A stretch of DNA of 32,987 nucleotides, taken from assembly GCA_964058805.1 (NCBI GenBank), contig CAXKVV010000039.1, forward strand, positions 1 through 32,987, written 5' to 3'. Under the pieces are notes generated by a model. The model was not told where the DNA came from. It did not search any database and was given only the letters and a program-made list of their open reading frames with translations. The DNA comes from Schoenoplectus triqueter (taxonomy: Eukaryota > Streptophyta > Magnoliopsida > Poales > Cyperaceae). This document shows, one piece after another, positions 1 to 11,539 of the stretch. The position numbers were made by a program, and so were the translations under genes. How positions within the stretch are numbered: the first letter of the stretch is position 1; the number at the start of each line of letters is the position of its first letter.

Positions 1-1986
1 CGTACATTTTGATGATTTTATGTGTTGATATGTGCCTGCAAATAATAGAACTTATAGTAATAAATATTTTTTTATCAATTGAATGCCAGTTTTTTTTATT
101 AATATGATGTCTAAGATAAAAGTAGTAAAGGACTAGATACCCATCATATATAATATGTGCGAAATCCAGCCACTTAAAGAATTATCGTCTTTGATTAGGT
201 CGGCTTAGTTATTTTATATGTAAGTTTTTTTTTTATTGAAAAGATAAGAGTCAAGCTCTCATTCGGATTTCAAGCTCACGATCTTCTACATAGAGAATGC
301 TATTTTTTGTCATTAGAGCAAAGACTGATTCTGAGGATATGTAAATTAGTAAGTGCGTACTTAAATTTTCTTTTTTAAACAGAGAAAAACGCCTCTATTA
401 AGAAAAGTGTGCATGGGAACTTTAAAACAGTTAGCTTCCCTTAATTATTGTTATTAAAAGAAAATGATGTGAAGCATACGGCATACCATAGAATATTTAG
501 TCATTGACTGGAATATCACGGAGGCTCGTATTCTTCCTCAGCCGTTTGACTTTTTCTTAAATGTTATTTTGTGTATTTGTTCGATGTAAAATTAGATCAT
601 TAGTAAATTAGTGGAGAGCAACTTTAAGAATTGGAAATCAATATTTCTCTTATTAATAAAAGCAAAAAGGAAAAAGGAAAATCACTTTTTGGTTGAACGG
701 TCGTTGCAATCAAATTTGAGTCATTTCTTCGAGTGGAATGCATCAACAAAAAGAACTGCTCATAATCAATTTTGGATCATTATGTTAATTGTTAAATCAC
801 GTGGGACTAATGCTTTTCTAAAAAAATACTGCTCATAATCTCATATTTAAGATTTGATTTTTATTCATAAATTTCGAAGACGACAATGAGGCAATATCTG
901 AAAGTAGTTGACAATGTGATTCAAGTTATATGTTTACTTTTAATACTGCTAATAATCTCATATTTAAGATTCGATTTTTCAAACCATTATCTGAAATTCT
1001 AAACTATAATTAATTTCATTAATTTAGTGAGTGACAAGTTTAATTATTTTGCATTTTCCAGCTATTACTCTATTCAAGTTATATGTTTTCTTTTATACGA
1101 TGTAAGATTAAAATCGGCAGACAAATCTGAAGTCATATTTACAGTACACGTTCATTTTTTAATTTTATAATATATTCACGTAAATTTGAATTTTTTTTTC
1201 TTAAATTAACAAAATAAAATAACATATGTATGCTTACTTCTTGATAGTCCGCGTATCCTACTATTATTGTGCTCCATAAAAAAAATTTAGAGGAAAAAAG
1301 AAGAATGAAAAACTAAGAAAAATGATGGCAAATGAGCCAATTTTACTTTCTGCACTCTACATCTCAATTTCAAGAGGTTAAAAAGAGTGAAATATTTAAC
1401 TTCTCCATAGATTGTAAAAAAAATCCAAAATGGGCTCCCATTCATTCTACTCCTTGTGCAACACAGTGCAAGCGATATGGATATACCGAAGGCAGTAACT
1501 AAATTAAATTAGATCATAAGTTTGTCAGTCAAAATTGAGGATACATATAATATATATGTGATGAAACGGGATATTGAGTTTCATCAGAGTATTTTTGTTT
1601 ACGCCCTTTATTCTGCTGTTTGTCAATATGCAGGGTGAAAACTCAAAACTCTTAAGTCTTAGGTGTTGTAATACAGTTGCAAGACAACTGCAGAACACCA
1701 AGACTGCTGTAAGGCGTTGATGACTGATCGGATTGTAATTACGCTTTGGTTTTTATTTTTTATTTTTGCTTTTTTTTTCTGTTTACTTCCTAACCAGATA
1801 GATATTCTTCGAGTGCCTCGGTCGAATCCCCCCCCCCCCTTTCTTTCTCCAACAAATAGTTGCACTTGTGGGTTTTGGAAAATAAAGTTTTTTTTGTTTA
1901 GATACCTTGAAACTAAATTTTATAATGGCTACACTGTACAGCATGAATATCAGGCTAGCCTGACATATGAAACAGGTTAATTTTAA
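1..1986. other. AT-rich intergenic DNA
   Basis: No gene is supported here. The open frames are short, of biased composition and without recognisable motifs. A poly-C tract of about 12 bases lies at 1828-1839. A short dispersed repeat lies at about 221-341 and is listed separately. The rest is AT-rich sequence in which I recognise nothing. Confidence 0.6.
221..341. repeat. Short dispersed repeat, copy 1 (possible SINE-like relic)
   Basis: This stretch starts with a long T run. It ends in a segment (about 298-341) that matches 7217-7262 by eye; both contain TTTTGTCATT, then a GA.CAAA.ACTGATTCT-like core, then a GAT.-rich end. Read on the minus strand, the second copy has the order core, GAGGTCAT, then a TTCAAA-type box. 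That is loosely like the B box of a tRNA-derived SINE. The SINE reading is only an inference. Confidence 0.3.
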
Positions 1987-2304
1987 GGGTGGGGATCCTT
2001 GTTGATCATATATTTTGATAATTTTGATGATTAGTTTTATACAAATACATAGAAAATGTTAAAATAAAAAATATGAATATATAGGGAAGCTTGAGGATTG
2101 ATTGTGGATCAAATTTCATGCAATTTGGTTATTATTAGATATTTCATTAAATAACATTAAATTTAAAACGTTAAAATTTGCATATTATTTAAAGATATTT
2201 GATGACATATCAAATGATATCTAAATTTCATGATTTTTTTTATAAAAATAATCATGCAATTTAGATATCATTTGATATGTCATCAATTATCTTCAAATAA
2301 TATG
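1987..2304. repeat. Degraded MITE relic with a 55-bp-arm foldback
   Basis: Positions 2181-2235 and 2250-2304 form an inverted repeat of 55 bp per arm with about three mismatches and a 14-base loop. The left part (1987-2160) begins with a GGGTGGGGATCC-like end. It contains GATTGATTGTGGATCAAATTT followed by a TTATTATTAGAT..TTCATTAA pattern, which resembles the interior of the family-B MITEs at 8842, 11540 and 24850. No right end or target duplication could be found. It is best read as a rearranged relative of family B. Confidence 0.5.
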
Positions 2305-2990
2305 TTTTCGGTAATTTGGCTCTCTCCGAATTTTTTTTGTCTCTCCTGAATTATCTGATTAATTTTGTTGAGAAAAAAATATTTAATATCATGCATAATA
2401 AAATAATTATACAAAAATATCAAAATATAAAGTTCCGTAGACGGAAACTTTCTTCATCAACTTGATTATCTATTACTTTGAGCTTTATTTTGTTGTTATT
2501 TTTAATATATAAAATATTATTATTTTAATATTTTTTTATTAGGTAAGAATATATATTAAATTATTATTATTTTATTTAGTACCCGATTAGTTAATAGATT
2601 TAAACCCGATAAGCTATTACAATCCGATAATTGTCCCCCCTGATCAAAATCTTGCATCCGCCCTGGGATGTAACCTCATATGTTTTAATCGTTAATTTGA
2701 GCATATAAATTTAAAAATATATTTATAATTATTTTTTTAAGATTTTCAGTAAATTTATATGAAATTGGCTCTTGAGATTATTAAAATAAATGATTGGGAA
2801 GGAATTTCCACCCTAATTGGCCATGAGGTTGCACGTATACATTCCATATGCCTTTGTCTTGTCAACATGCGTGTTCAGAAAATACAATAAATATATAAAT
2901 ATATAAAAAATAAAAGATATTGGAAGATAAAAAAGAAAATTAGTGTTGGATCAGTTAAGTTTCTGCAAAACAAAAAAGAAGTATCCACCT
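2305..2990. other. AT-rich intergenic DNA
   Basis: No gene or clear element is seen. The segment is very AT-rich with many short A/T runs. It ends where similarity to the interior of the hAT element at 13.9-14.4 kb begins. Confidence 0.5.
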
Positions 2991-3583
2991 TCAAATTTTT
3001 TTACAAATTCCGGAAAATTAAAAAATAATTATTAAAAATATTTAAAATATATAACAACTTATATTCTTGATCAAAAAAATTATTTTATTTTTTTCATTTT
3101 TGTTCAAAGTTGAAAAATAATCAAAAAATTCAAATAAATTTAAAAATTATAAAAATCCGAAAATATTTATTTAAAAATTAAATATAATCTTAAATGATAT
3201 GACATAAAATAAATTGAAATAAAATTTTAAATGAAATAATTTAAGTAAAAAATTAAATAAAATCTAAAATAATTGGAATAAAATAAAATCTTATGATTTT
3301 TTTATATATATTTTTATTTTTTTCGATTTTTTTTAATTTCAGCGGGTTTGGGACGGGTTGGATGGGTTAGATTCCCGGGTTTCTCGGATCGGATCGGGCA
3401 CAGGTTATGACGGGTTGGACGGGTCGGGTCTAGCACAGTTTTTTTCATTTTTTTTGCCTGTGCCTGTGCTAGACCCGTCGGTTCTAACGGGCCACAAGTC
3501 TGACGGATTTGAGCACGGGTCGAAACGGGACAGATCGCGGCCACGAGTCGGGTCTGACCCGATCGGGTTTTTTTAAAACTCTA
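2991..3583. mobile_element. Internally deleted hAT derivative, left terminus missing
   Basis: This is a short relative of the hAT element at 13735-16923. Positions 2991-3290 match the AT-rich left interior of that element (about 13935-14170); both contain ACTTATATTCTTGA and GATATGAC.TAAAATAAATTG. Positions 3291-3583 match its right arm (about 16571-16923): TTCGATTTTTTTT, then CAGCGGGTTT, then a GC-rich array of GACGGGT/GGGTCGG motifs. The right end is ...AAAACTCTA, whose complement TAGAGTTTTAAAA matches the TIR of the larger copy. The GC-rich left terminus, about 190 bp in the larger copy, is absent. I found no 8-bp target duplication, so the left side is probably truncated. It has no transposase. 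Confidence 0.75.
3426..3476. repeat. Subterminal hairpin of the hAT derivative
   Basis: Positions 3426-3438 and 3464-3476 are perfect 13-bp inverted repeats around a T-rich loop. The equivalent hairpin in the larger hAT copy is at 16755-16767/16795-16807. The two stems differ by one base pair (A-T here, G-C there), and both arms changed together. Confidence 0.8.
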
Positions 3584-4681
3584 CCCATTTGTCACCTCGA
3601 TTCATCAAACCGTGCCCCGTGGGGACATTGTGTTTCCCCTTTTGTTTGACAGCCCAAACTTATACACATATTAGTATGATATAGTCATATAGTGTCATGG
3701 ACTTTGGATTTTTCCACAATATTTTTCACTGATTATTACCTTAATGTATGTGTCTGTTTGGGGAGATACAACTTCACAATGGTTTTAGTTTTTTTTCATC
3801 ATAAATTTTGATCTTCAAGGACCACTAAAATAATTTGGAATTAATAACAAAATAATGTCATAACATGTCGCAAAAAAATGAATACCATTTGCATTTCCTA
3901 AATTGCTGTCAAGCTCCATGCTGACGAGCACGTATTCTTATATTTAGACCATCAGCTTTTTTTAAAAAAAAATCGGAGTATCGTGACTAAAATTTCTAAA
4001 AGTTATTAGAGACCGAAAAGCCTCGTTAAAAATAAATTAAAATAAGTGTTTAAATTTCTAATGACACGCCTTCTTAATAAAGGAATGGACTCTACTACCC
4101 TAATGACACGCTTTCTTCTTCTTCTTCTTTTTTGTTTTGAGGAAAAGCCCGTAGGCTAATGACACGCCTTCTTAATTCACAACACAATTCCTTTTTCAAT
4201 CTATTATTTTTTAAAAGAAAACTTATGTTGAAACTTATGTAAAAGATTTAAAACAAAAAATAATTATCAGTACCAACAAAAAATATAATGGGACGAGAAT
4301 CTCTGCACGACTGTATTAAACCCAGAAAACTGGGAGTAACCAGACGAGTGGGAAGCTCAGCTTTTTTGCAAAGCTGGAGGGAAAAAAATCGAATTAAATA
4401 AAAAAGGAAGTAATTTTAATTGCAGGGTTGGAGCTTCGGATACCGAGAATAGAAAAGAGAATATATGCCTTTGATGATTCTATCCGTAGTAGCAATTAGC
4501 AAACTAGCAACATAACAGAGAACCCCATGTGACTCGAATCATATTTTGTTTTGTAGCTTTTTCTAATACTGAGGCCTATAATTCAGTTCTTCCTTTTTTT
4601 TTCTCTTTCTTTTTTTTCTTTCTATTTTTGTGGTTCCGAGCCTATAAGTTGTCGTGTCTATTAGCCCTGCTTTTTTATTAA
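3584..4681. other. Intergenic DNA with a short three-copy repeat
   Basis: No gene is supported. The motif CTAATGACACGCC/TTTCTT occurs three times in direct orientation (about 4058, 4100 and 4156). A perfect 5-bp stem-loop, CCCAG-AAAA-CTGGG, lies near 4321-4334. The last 20 bases adjoin the Helitron 3' end. Confidence 0.5.
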
Positions 4682-5152
4682 CTAGCTATATACCCGCGCG
4701 TTACAGCAGAATTTTTTATTTAAACATTAAAATATTATAAGATAAAAAAAATTCACATTTATCTAATATTAAATTATAAATTCACCAAATTATAGAGAAA
4801 ACATATAATAAATACTATATTTAATTATGGATGAGATTTTTGCACAATATGAGTTAATGATTCATGATTTTTATGGAAAGAAAAGTAAATTATTCTAACA
4901 TATATTATCACCATTAATTCCTTACCAAATATGCACAAAGTTGCTAAATAAAAAATAAAAATTATGGAAATAATAGTATATAAGGGAAAGAAATGGAGAG
5001 AAAGAGGAGATCAATGGACGCGATCACATACGTTCGATCAACCAACAATAAATATTATCCGTCTAATTGAGGGATAAAATGGGTATAATAAAAATTTACA
5101 ATGACAAAAAATGGACCCTCTAATTCTTAGATGCTTTATATAATAGTATAGA
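4682..5152 (-). mobile_element. Non-autonomous Helitron, 471 bp
   Basis: Read on the minus strand, the element starts with TCTATACTATTATATAAAGC, a typical plant Helitron 5' end. It finishes with a GC-rich stretch, AACGCGCGGGTATATAGCTAG, next to a host T. The 5' TC is preceded by a host A, so the insertion fits the A|T target rule for Helitrons, and there is no target duplication. The usual 3' hairpin is only weakly formed because the left half (CTGCTGTAACGC) has diverged. No Rep/helicase coding sequence is present, so movement would need proteins from elsewhere. Confidence 0.8.
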
Positions 5153-6358
5153 TTACTTTTGACAGCGTTATGGGATAAATTTTACAACTAACTACATGGC
5201 ACGGCATGATATCCAACTAAAATTATTTAACATATAACGTTGAATATTATTATTCACTACATTTGAGTATTTTGCATGTTATGTTGTTATGTCATAATGT
5301 GAGATTATTAACGTGCTTTTAAAACATAAGATGAAGATTCCTTTATTATCACAACAACGTTTTCTGAAATGAATAAAAAAATTTATATATGCTGTTCTTT
5401 TTAGAAAGCTCTTTAAAATTATATATATTGTTCTCCTTGCAGAATTTGCAAGCGATGAGCTTTTCCTGAGGACCTACTTAATTTGTCAGTTCGATGGAAG
5501 ATATAAGCTTTTAAGAAAGAAGAAATTATTCACATGCTTGGCTGCGAATCTGATTTACACTATTAATTGTGATTTTAAAAATCTAGTTGCAATTATTGTT
5601 TAAATAAGTACATATTTATATTATTGTGTATTTTTACATCAGATGATACAAAATTACAAATGTAATACGTAAAATTGAAGAACAAAGTATCGATTATGCA
5701 CAAACTGTTGCTTGGATATACTAATTAGTAATAGAAAAAAATGGCAGGAGGATCTTTCTTGAAGTATCACCTCAACGATAAATATCTTTTTGTTAAATGT
5801 CACCTCACAAATATTAAAAGACAAAAAATATGTTTTGGGGGCTTTTTAGATTGTCGGAATTAAAAAATATATATATATCTACAAGGCTTTCTGCACGTTA
5901 TATCATCAATAATGAATTGAATGCAAAATTTTCCATTGATGGTGAGCATGCGACATTTTCTTATTTATTTTAGTTCAAATAAATAAAATTAAACACGCTT
6001 CATACCACTTGATTAAGCCAATACAATCTGATCGAGACTTAGAAGACTTGTTTTTTCCCCTAACCTATCTTTCATTCAATTCTTTGAAGTGTATTTTCAA
6101 AGAAAAAGGAAAAATGCCCACGGAAAAGCAACAAATTAAACGGACTGAAGTAACTACGGAATGTTGGGGAAACTGGAGAGCTCCATTAGTGATTATACAG
6201 ATAACATGAGTGTGTGACAAATATTTCAGAGGATAAAAGGAACCCACCAAGCCCAAGTGCCCAACGATTGCCGTCTACTGGCTTGGATAGTACATGTGTG
6301 GAAATAATTCTCTTCAATTTGTTGCATTGCTATTTCTCTAATTTTGCACTCGTTACAC
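5153..6358. other. AT-rich intergenic DNA
   Basis: No gene or element is recognised. A short TA microsatellite lies near 5867-5879. The open frames around 6009-6432 overlap on both strands and carry no motif. Confidence 0.5.
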
Positions 6359-6738
6359 ATGCAATTTCTATTATCACCATTTTAATGCCACATGGTGCCA
6401 TTGAAATTAAATATCAAATAATTATTATTTAAAATTTTAAATAACAAAATCAATTGAAGAAATATTTTATAAATATCATCTTATATATGTATACAAAAAA
6501 TCATATCATCTCAATATTATTTATATAGGCATCAAGCGTTAATAAAATCAACGGACCAAATTTTATAATTTAGACACGTTACTTGATGGCTATTCAAATG
6601 AAGTTCAAATTTTATGATTTTTCATATACATATAATTGAGATGATATAGAATACATCTAACAGTTTACGTTTTTAATTATACATAAATAAATAAATAGAC
6701 ATCATGGACACCAAAAAATAGTAATTAGATCCCTTCTC
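6359..6738. mobile_element. Family-A MITE, copy 1 (Mutator-like ends)
   Basis: About 380 bp that align along their length with 7868-8249. Shared blocks include ATTATCACCATTTT, TTAAATATCAAATAA, CTTATATATGTATACAAAAA, ACGGACCAAATTTTATAATT and TTAGACACGTTACTTGATG. The right end reads AGATCCCTTCTC, complement GAGAAGGGATCT. The left end is worn (ATGCAATTTCTATTATCACC against GGGAAGGGATCC.. in copy 2). Flanks TCGTTACAC and TAGTTAAAC match at 7 of 9 positions, which may be a decayed 9-bp target duplication. It has no coding capacity. Confidence 0.75.
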
Positions 6739-7867
6739 TAGTTAAACTTGATCATACACTTTGGCATCACAAAATTTTTTTGAGGAATTTTCTTTTTGGG
6801 ATTTTAAGATGAAAATATAAGCAAATTGTTTCTTTGCTGCAAGTGAATGCCGTCAAATGACCCAGCAAAAGGGAATAATGAGAGAATTCACTTAAAACAT
6901 TTCGTTTTCATTTCCAATTTCATGCTTAATTATTTTCCCCTATCATTCGGCAAGGAAGGTCCCAATAAATCGATTATGCATGCAATTTCTCTTTAGAGAA
7001 CTCGTGCATAGATAACTTGATACTACAAGGAATCAAGATAACTAGATATAAAACTAGAAAGTTGTATAGAACTTTAGTCCAAATAATGGCTATGAATCTA
7101 AAGGGTTGAGATATTCTGATTTTTTTATTAAAAAAAAGTCTAATTTATTTAATTTTTAATTATTAATTAAAGACTCTTTTATTTGAGTTTTGAATATATG
7201 ACCTCTCAAACAGAAAATATTATTTTGTCATTTGATCAAAAACTGATTCTTAAGAGATACTAATATATCCTTATCTGCACTGGCAATTTTTGATATGCAT
7301 ATATATTATAACTTCTACAGTAATACACGTATGTTATATTCAAACACTAATTGTTGCATACAGAGGTCAACACTTGAGTAAATTTATGTGTATTTTTTTT
7401 AAAACACGTACAACTCCTTTCTAAATATATTTCTACGAAATTTATTAAATTATTAAGGAAATTTGAGAGGTTTAAAAGCCATTACTATTTTTTTAATTCT
7501 AAATTAAATGTACTCGTTAACAATATTTCAACAATATAAAACTTAGATAGAAAATAATGGGAAAGAAAAATTACATTGAAATTGTGGTTGAATTTTAAAT
7601 TATTATCTTGAATTCAAATCCTATTCTTAAAAAATCAGTATTTTTTTAATTTGAGTAAAGATGAGAATCTAATATACTCAATTCTTTTTAAAAAATCAGC
7701 ATTAAAAAAATTATAACAACTTTTGTAATTTCGCAAAACATATCAATTTTCAGAATTTTATTTTTAAAATGCTGCAGCTTTCTTGTTTATCATCCGAAAT
7801 TAAGGCCGAAATAAAATAAAAAATTTCCCAATCGATGCAGTTTCAAATTTTTATACTATTTTAAGAA
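6739..7867. other. AT-rich intergenic DNA
   Basis: No gene is supported. It contains the second copy of the short dispersed repeat (about 7117-7262). The last nine bases, 7859-7867, are the left target duplication of the next MITE. Confidence 0.5.
7117..7262. repeat. Short dispersed repeat, copy 2 (possible SINE-like relic)
   Basis: Related to 221-341: a T-rich start, then a segment with TTTTGTCATTTGATCAAAAA and ACTGATTCTTAAGAGATAC. The minus-strand order of GAGGTCATATATTCAAAAC is reminiscent of a tRNA-type B box, but the A box is not convincing. I treat it as a repeat pair with an uncertain class. Confidence 0.3.
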
Positions 7868-8249
7868 GGGAAGGGATCCAATTATCACCATTTTGGTGTC
7901 ACATCAGTGCCGTTAAAATTAAATATCAAATAACTATTATTTAAATTATTAAATAATAAAACTAATTGAAGGAATATTTTGTAAATATCATTTTATATAT
8001 GTATACAAAAAATTATATCATTTTGATATTATTTATATAGGCATCAATAGTTAATAAAATCAACGGACCAAATTTTATAATTTAGACACGTTACTTGATG
8101 ACTATTCAAATAAAGTTAATTTTTTATTTATTTTTCATGTACATACAATTGAGATGATATATAATACATCTAACGTTCACATTTTTAAATTTATACATAA
8201 ATAAATAAATAAATAGTCACCGTAAACATAATAGTAATTGAATACTCTC
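7868..8249. mobile_element. Family-A MITE, copy 2, with perfect 9-bp target duplication
   Basis: A 382-bp element with left end GGGAAGGGATCCAATTATCA. The right end has the complement GAGAGTATTCAATTACTATT. It is flanked by perfect direct repeats TTTTAAGAA at 7859-7867 and 8250-8258. A 9-bp duplication and diverged inverted ends are the Mutator (MULE) signature. The interior is AT-rich, has no gene, and matches copy 1 at 6359-6738. Confidence 0.88.
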
Positions 8250-8258
8250 TTTTAAGAA

Positions 8259-8832
8259 TTACGGACTTTTACTGTTTCTCCGAAACAAATACAGGATGAA
8301 ACACTGAAGCTTTCCCAAGTCAACAGCATGTATGATCTGCCAGTGCCAGGAAAGCTCTCAAACCCAGCCAATTAATGATTCGATGAATTTAACCAGCACC
8401 AAACTTAAAATCGAAAAGCAACGGTACATGAGAGCTGTAATTAATAAGAGACATAGATCGATAGATAGACAGAGGGGTAACTTGTGAACTTAGCTTTACT
8501 TGTACTACCTACTACCTAGGAGCCTGCTGTTGCAGGTCACGTACTGACAAACTCACATATTCTTATATATTATTTTTTGAGAACAACACATTCTTATATG
8601 GTTATATTATATACACGAGGAGAGACGGAGAAAGAGTGAGAGATGAAGAGAGGTACATAGGACGAGGTCAATCAATTCGGATTTAATTCAGGGGCATTGC
8701 TAATGATCTCACCGTATCTGATTGATTTGAGAGCATAGGCGCACAACAGCTAGTTTTTTTTTTTTTTGAAAATACGCGTAGGCTTTACATTAATGATGGA
8801 TAATAAGGATTACATCATAAGCAAACATGCGA
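8259..8832. other. Intergenic DNA, partly of mixed composition
   Basis: No gene is supported. Positions 8275-8530 are less AT-rich than their surroundings and contain no visible repeat; this could be low-copy host DNA. A T run of about 15 bases lies at 8753-8767. Confidence 0.4.
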
Positions 8833-8841
8833 ATTAAATAA

Positions 8842-9208
8842 GGGAAGAGATGCCTTCACAATGGATTTAATAATGAATTTTCAAATAAATATAAAAAAAA
8901 TCTTAAAAATAAAAAATATAGATATATTTCTCTATAGATTGATGGTGATTCAAATTTTATATAATTTCATTATTATTTGATAATTCATTAAAGTTTATCA
9001 AAATATTATATAATGTATAACGATTTCAATTTAATGATCTTTGATGGACCATCAATCGATAATAAAATTATATGAAATTTAAATCACCATCAATCTAAGT
9101 AGAGGAACATATCTATAAGTTTTTTTTCTATTTCTAAGATTGTTTTTTATTTATATAAAAAATCATTATCAAGATTGTTAAAATAACCATTTCAAGTGAT
9201 CCCTTCCC
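8842..9208. mobile_element. Family-B MITE, copy 1, 9-bp target duplication
   Basis: A 367-bp element. The left end is GGGAAGAGATGCCTTCACAA; the complement of the right end is GGGAAGGGATCACTTGAAAT. Flanks ATTAAATAA (8833-8841) and ATTAACTAA (9209-9217) match at 8 of 9 positions, a Mutator-type duplication. Inside is a second inverted repeat: AGATTGATGGTGATTCAAAT near 8936 faces ATTTAAATCACCATCAATCT near 9078. The element could therefore fold almost end to end. It has no coding sequence. Confidence 0.85.
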
Positions 9209-9217
9209 ATTAACTAA

Positions 9218-11530
9218 ACTCAACTTACTAAATGACCTCTTAACGTGAAGCGGCAAAATCCGATATGAGCTGAGAAATATGTTCGATCCATTTGAATCCA
9301 AATTTAATTCAACTTATTTTTTATAAAATTAAATTAATCCGATTCAATCTAAAATTAAATTATATATAATCCAATCAAAGTTAATATAAAATCTGAAAAA
9401 ATAATTTATAATTTGACCAAATTTGACTTGATATGATCGAATTTCTTTTAAAAATCAGACCCGATCTGACCTGCCAGTCACTTCTACGGCCTTACCCAGC
9501 TGTGGAATTGCTAGTTCGGTGTTTTTCTCGGAAGAGGAGAAAACAGTTCAAAACAAAAACAGGGGAAGCATTGTTTATCACTTAATTATTTTAGAAAATT
9601 CGTTTTGAAGAATGAACCGTGGAACCGTAACAGATTCAGTTTTTAAATAAGCCTAGACATATTTTATTTTAAATTCACGAGTAACTTAATTGCTCAACGT
9701 CCAGTTATTTAGAGGTCTATTTTTTTATTGAGTCAGAACAAAAAAAAATTCTATTATAATACTTAATTTTGAAATTCAAACTCAGACCCTGACCTAAACT
9801 TGTTCATATATGAATCCGCCCCTGCCGTGAAAAGTGGATATATGTGTAAGAGGAACGAAATCATCTATGAATAATAATATTTCAGTTTAAATTAATCTAA
9901 ACTAGCAACAGTCAAAATCCAAGACACGAATATTTAAGAAGCAGGCACTGATATTAAATTTCTTGTTGCGATGCCAATTGCCAGTAGAATGAATGCACCA
10001 CATTTAATGTTTTATCCGTAATGATATCTGTTTGGATAAATCCCGTAACGATATCATTTTAGTGGTTTATCCAAATCGTACCTTATGAATATGAATAATT
10101 TTTTTTTATCATTGAACATAATATAAGAATATTTTTTCGTTAAATAAATAATGAAAGATCACTTTATAGTTTATATCCATTTTATTCTACATGATAAATT
10201 ATTAAAAAATAACTTATATTATTTCAATAAAATTATTTTCTTATGTCAATTAATTAGTATGAATTATGATTTTCTAAATATTCTATGTTATCCGTTTATC
10301 TCTTCACAAAAATTACAATGTTTAAATAAATTTTAGCGGAGTACTTTGAATGAGATATTAAGATTTATTTTAGAAAAAATATTATTTTTATTTCACGAAT
10401 TTTGTTTTCTAATTAAAATTTTGACAAAGAGGTGTTTGTGTGTTTTTAATTTGTTTTAAAATGACTTCAGTTAGAATTGATTGTATGAGAACAATATTTT
10501 TTATAAATGATGATGAGACTAATTAATTGTAACACCATGATTGTAGCCCTACGCAGACAACATCTTCTGCAATCATTCGACAACTCACAACCTACATCTC
10601 AAATAAATAGCAAAATAATAGAGAGAAGAAACAAACAGAGTCAGTTATAAATCTTATTAATTGGTTATTTAACGACACAACTTCTCTATAAAATAATTAT
10701 AAATAATTCAATTCAAAATATTTGAATTAGAATAATTCCTTCTTAATATTCAATTAAAATCATTAAGTACAAACTCAACAATTATGTATATACATGAAGA
10801 CCACAAGCTAAACTCGATGATATGAGAGAGATATATCTCATTTGTCTACTGATAAGCAAGGATATGTAGAGCTTAGTATCGCTCATAATTCTTTTCAGAT
10901 TGTGCGAACCACCTTATTCGAGTTAACAAAATGGTCACTTACGATATGTACTGCTATGCATAATTCAATCAGTTTATTTATCAATATAAAAACAATTCAG
11001 ATAATTCAGGTCATCGACCCATATCACAAGTCAAAGACCAATCAATCTATAATAATAGATAATAATCAAATACAAGTTATAGAGAAGTCCGATCACAAGT
11101 CTGATTTTCGACTCGATACACAACGTTCCTTGAATCCGACCATGACACCGATTCAAATTGTGATGTCATTTATTAACTTATATTCCTTTTATTTTTCTCT
11201 CTTCTTCATTTTCTCCGATTATGCTCTCTGTCATGTTATCAAATAAGTTAATTAATTAATATAATAGTTAAAGACATATTAACTTATAATCATACATTCC
11301 TATTTTCTTATTAAATATAAATCCGTCCTTAACTTTTTCTTCTATTATTATATTTTTTTAAGATTGAACAGTTAATATTTATTTATCTAAATGAATAATG
11401 AATTAAATAAATCTAATACTTGACAAATAGTGACGATATGATAAGAGATTAGTTAATCATCTCAATTGATCATTTATCGTGAGATGTTTTGTGGTGTATG
11501 AACATACATAATTCTCAAGTACACCGTAGC
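9218..11530. other. Long AT-rich intergenic stretch
   Basis: No gene is supported. Positions 9290-9490 hold repeated AATCC/AATCTGA-type motifs and end in GACCCGATCTGACCTGCC, like the worn end of a GGGTCGG-type hAT element, but no paired end was found. Around 10530-11250 the composition is more varied. The longest frame there (10842-11246) starts at TTG, has no motif, and is not called. Confidence 0.4.
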
Positions 11531-11539
11531 TTTCAAATA

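Noticed and set aside
129..182. GACTAGATACCC followed by CTTAAAGAATT, recalling a small-subunit rRNA motif pair
   Set aside because: The spacing is far too short, the flanks do not match and no conserved stems surround it. It is chance similarity in AT-rich DNA.
1819..1840. GGTCGAATCCCC, like a tRNA T-arm B box
   Set aside because: The C run continues for 12 bases and no A box or cloverleaf can be drawn upstream.
3314..3576. Overlapping open frames on both strands in GC-rich DNA
   Set aside because: They are translations of the repetitive GGGTCGG arm of the hAT derivative and have no protein motif.
10842..11246. 134-codon open frame
   Set aside because: It begins at TTG, has low-complexity I/S/N-rich composition, no motif and no splice or promoter context.
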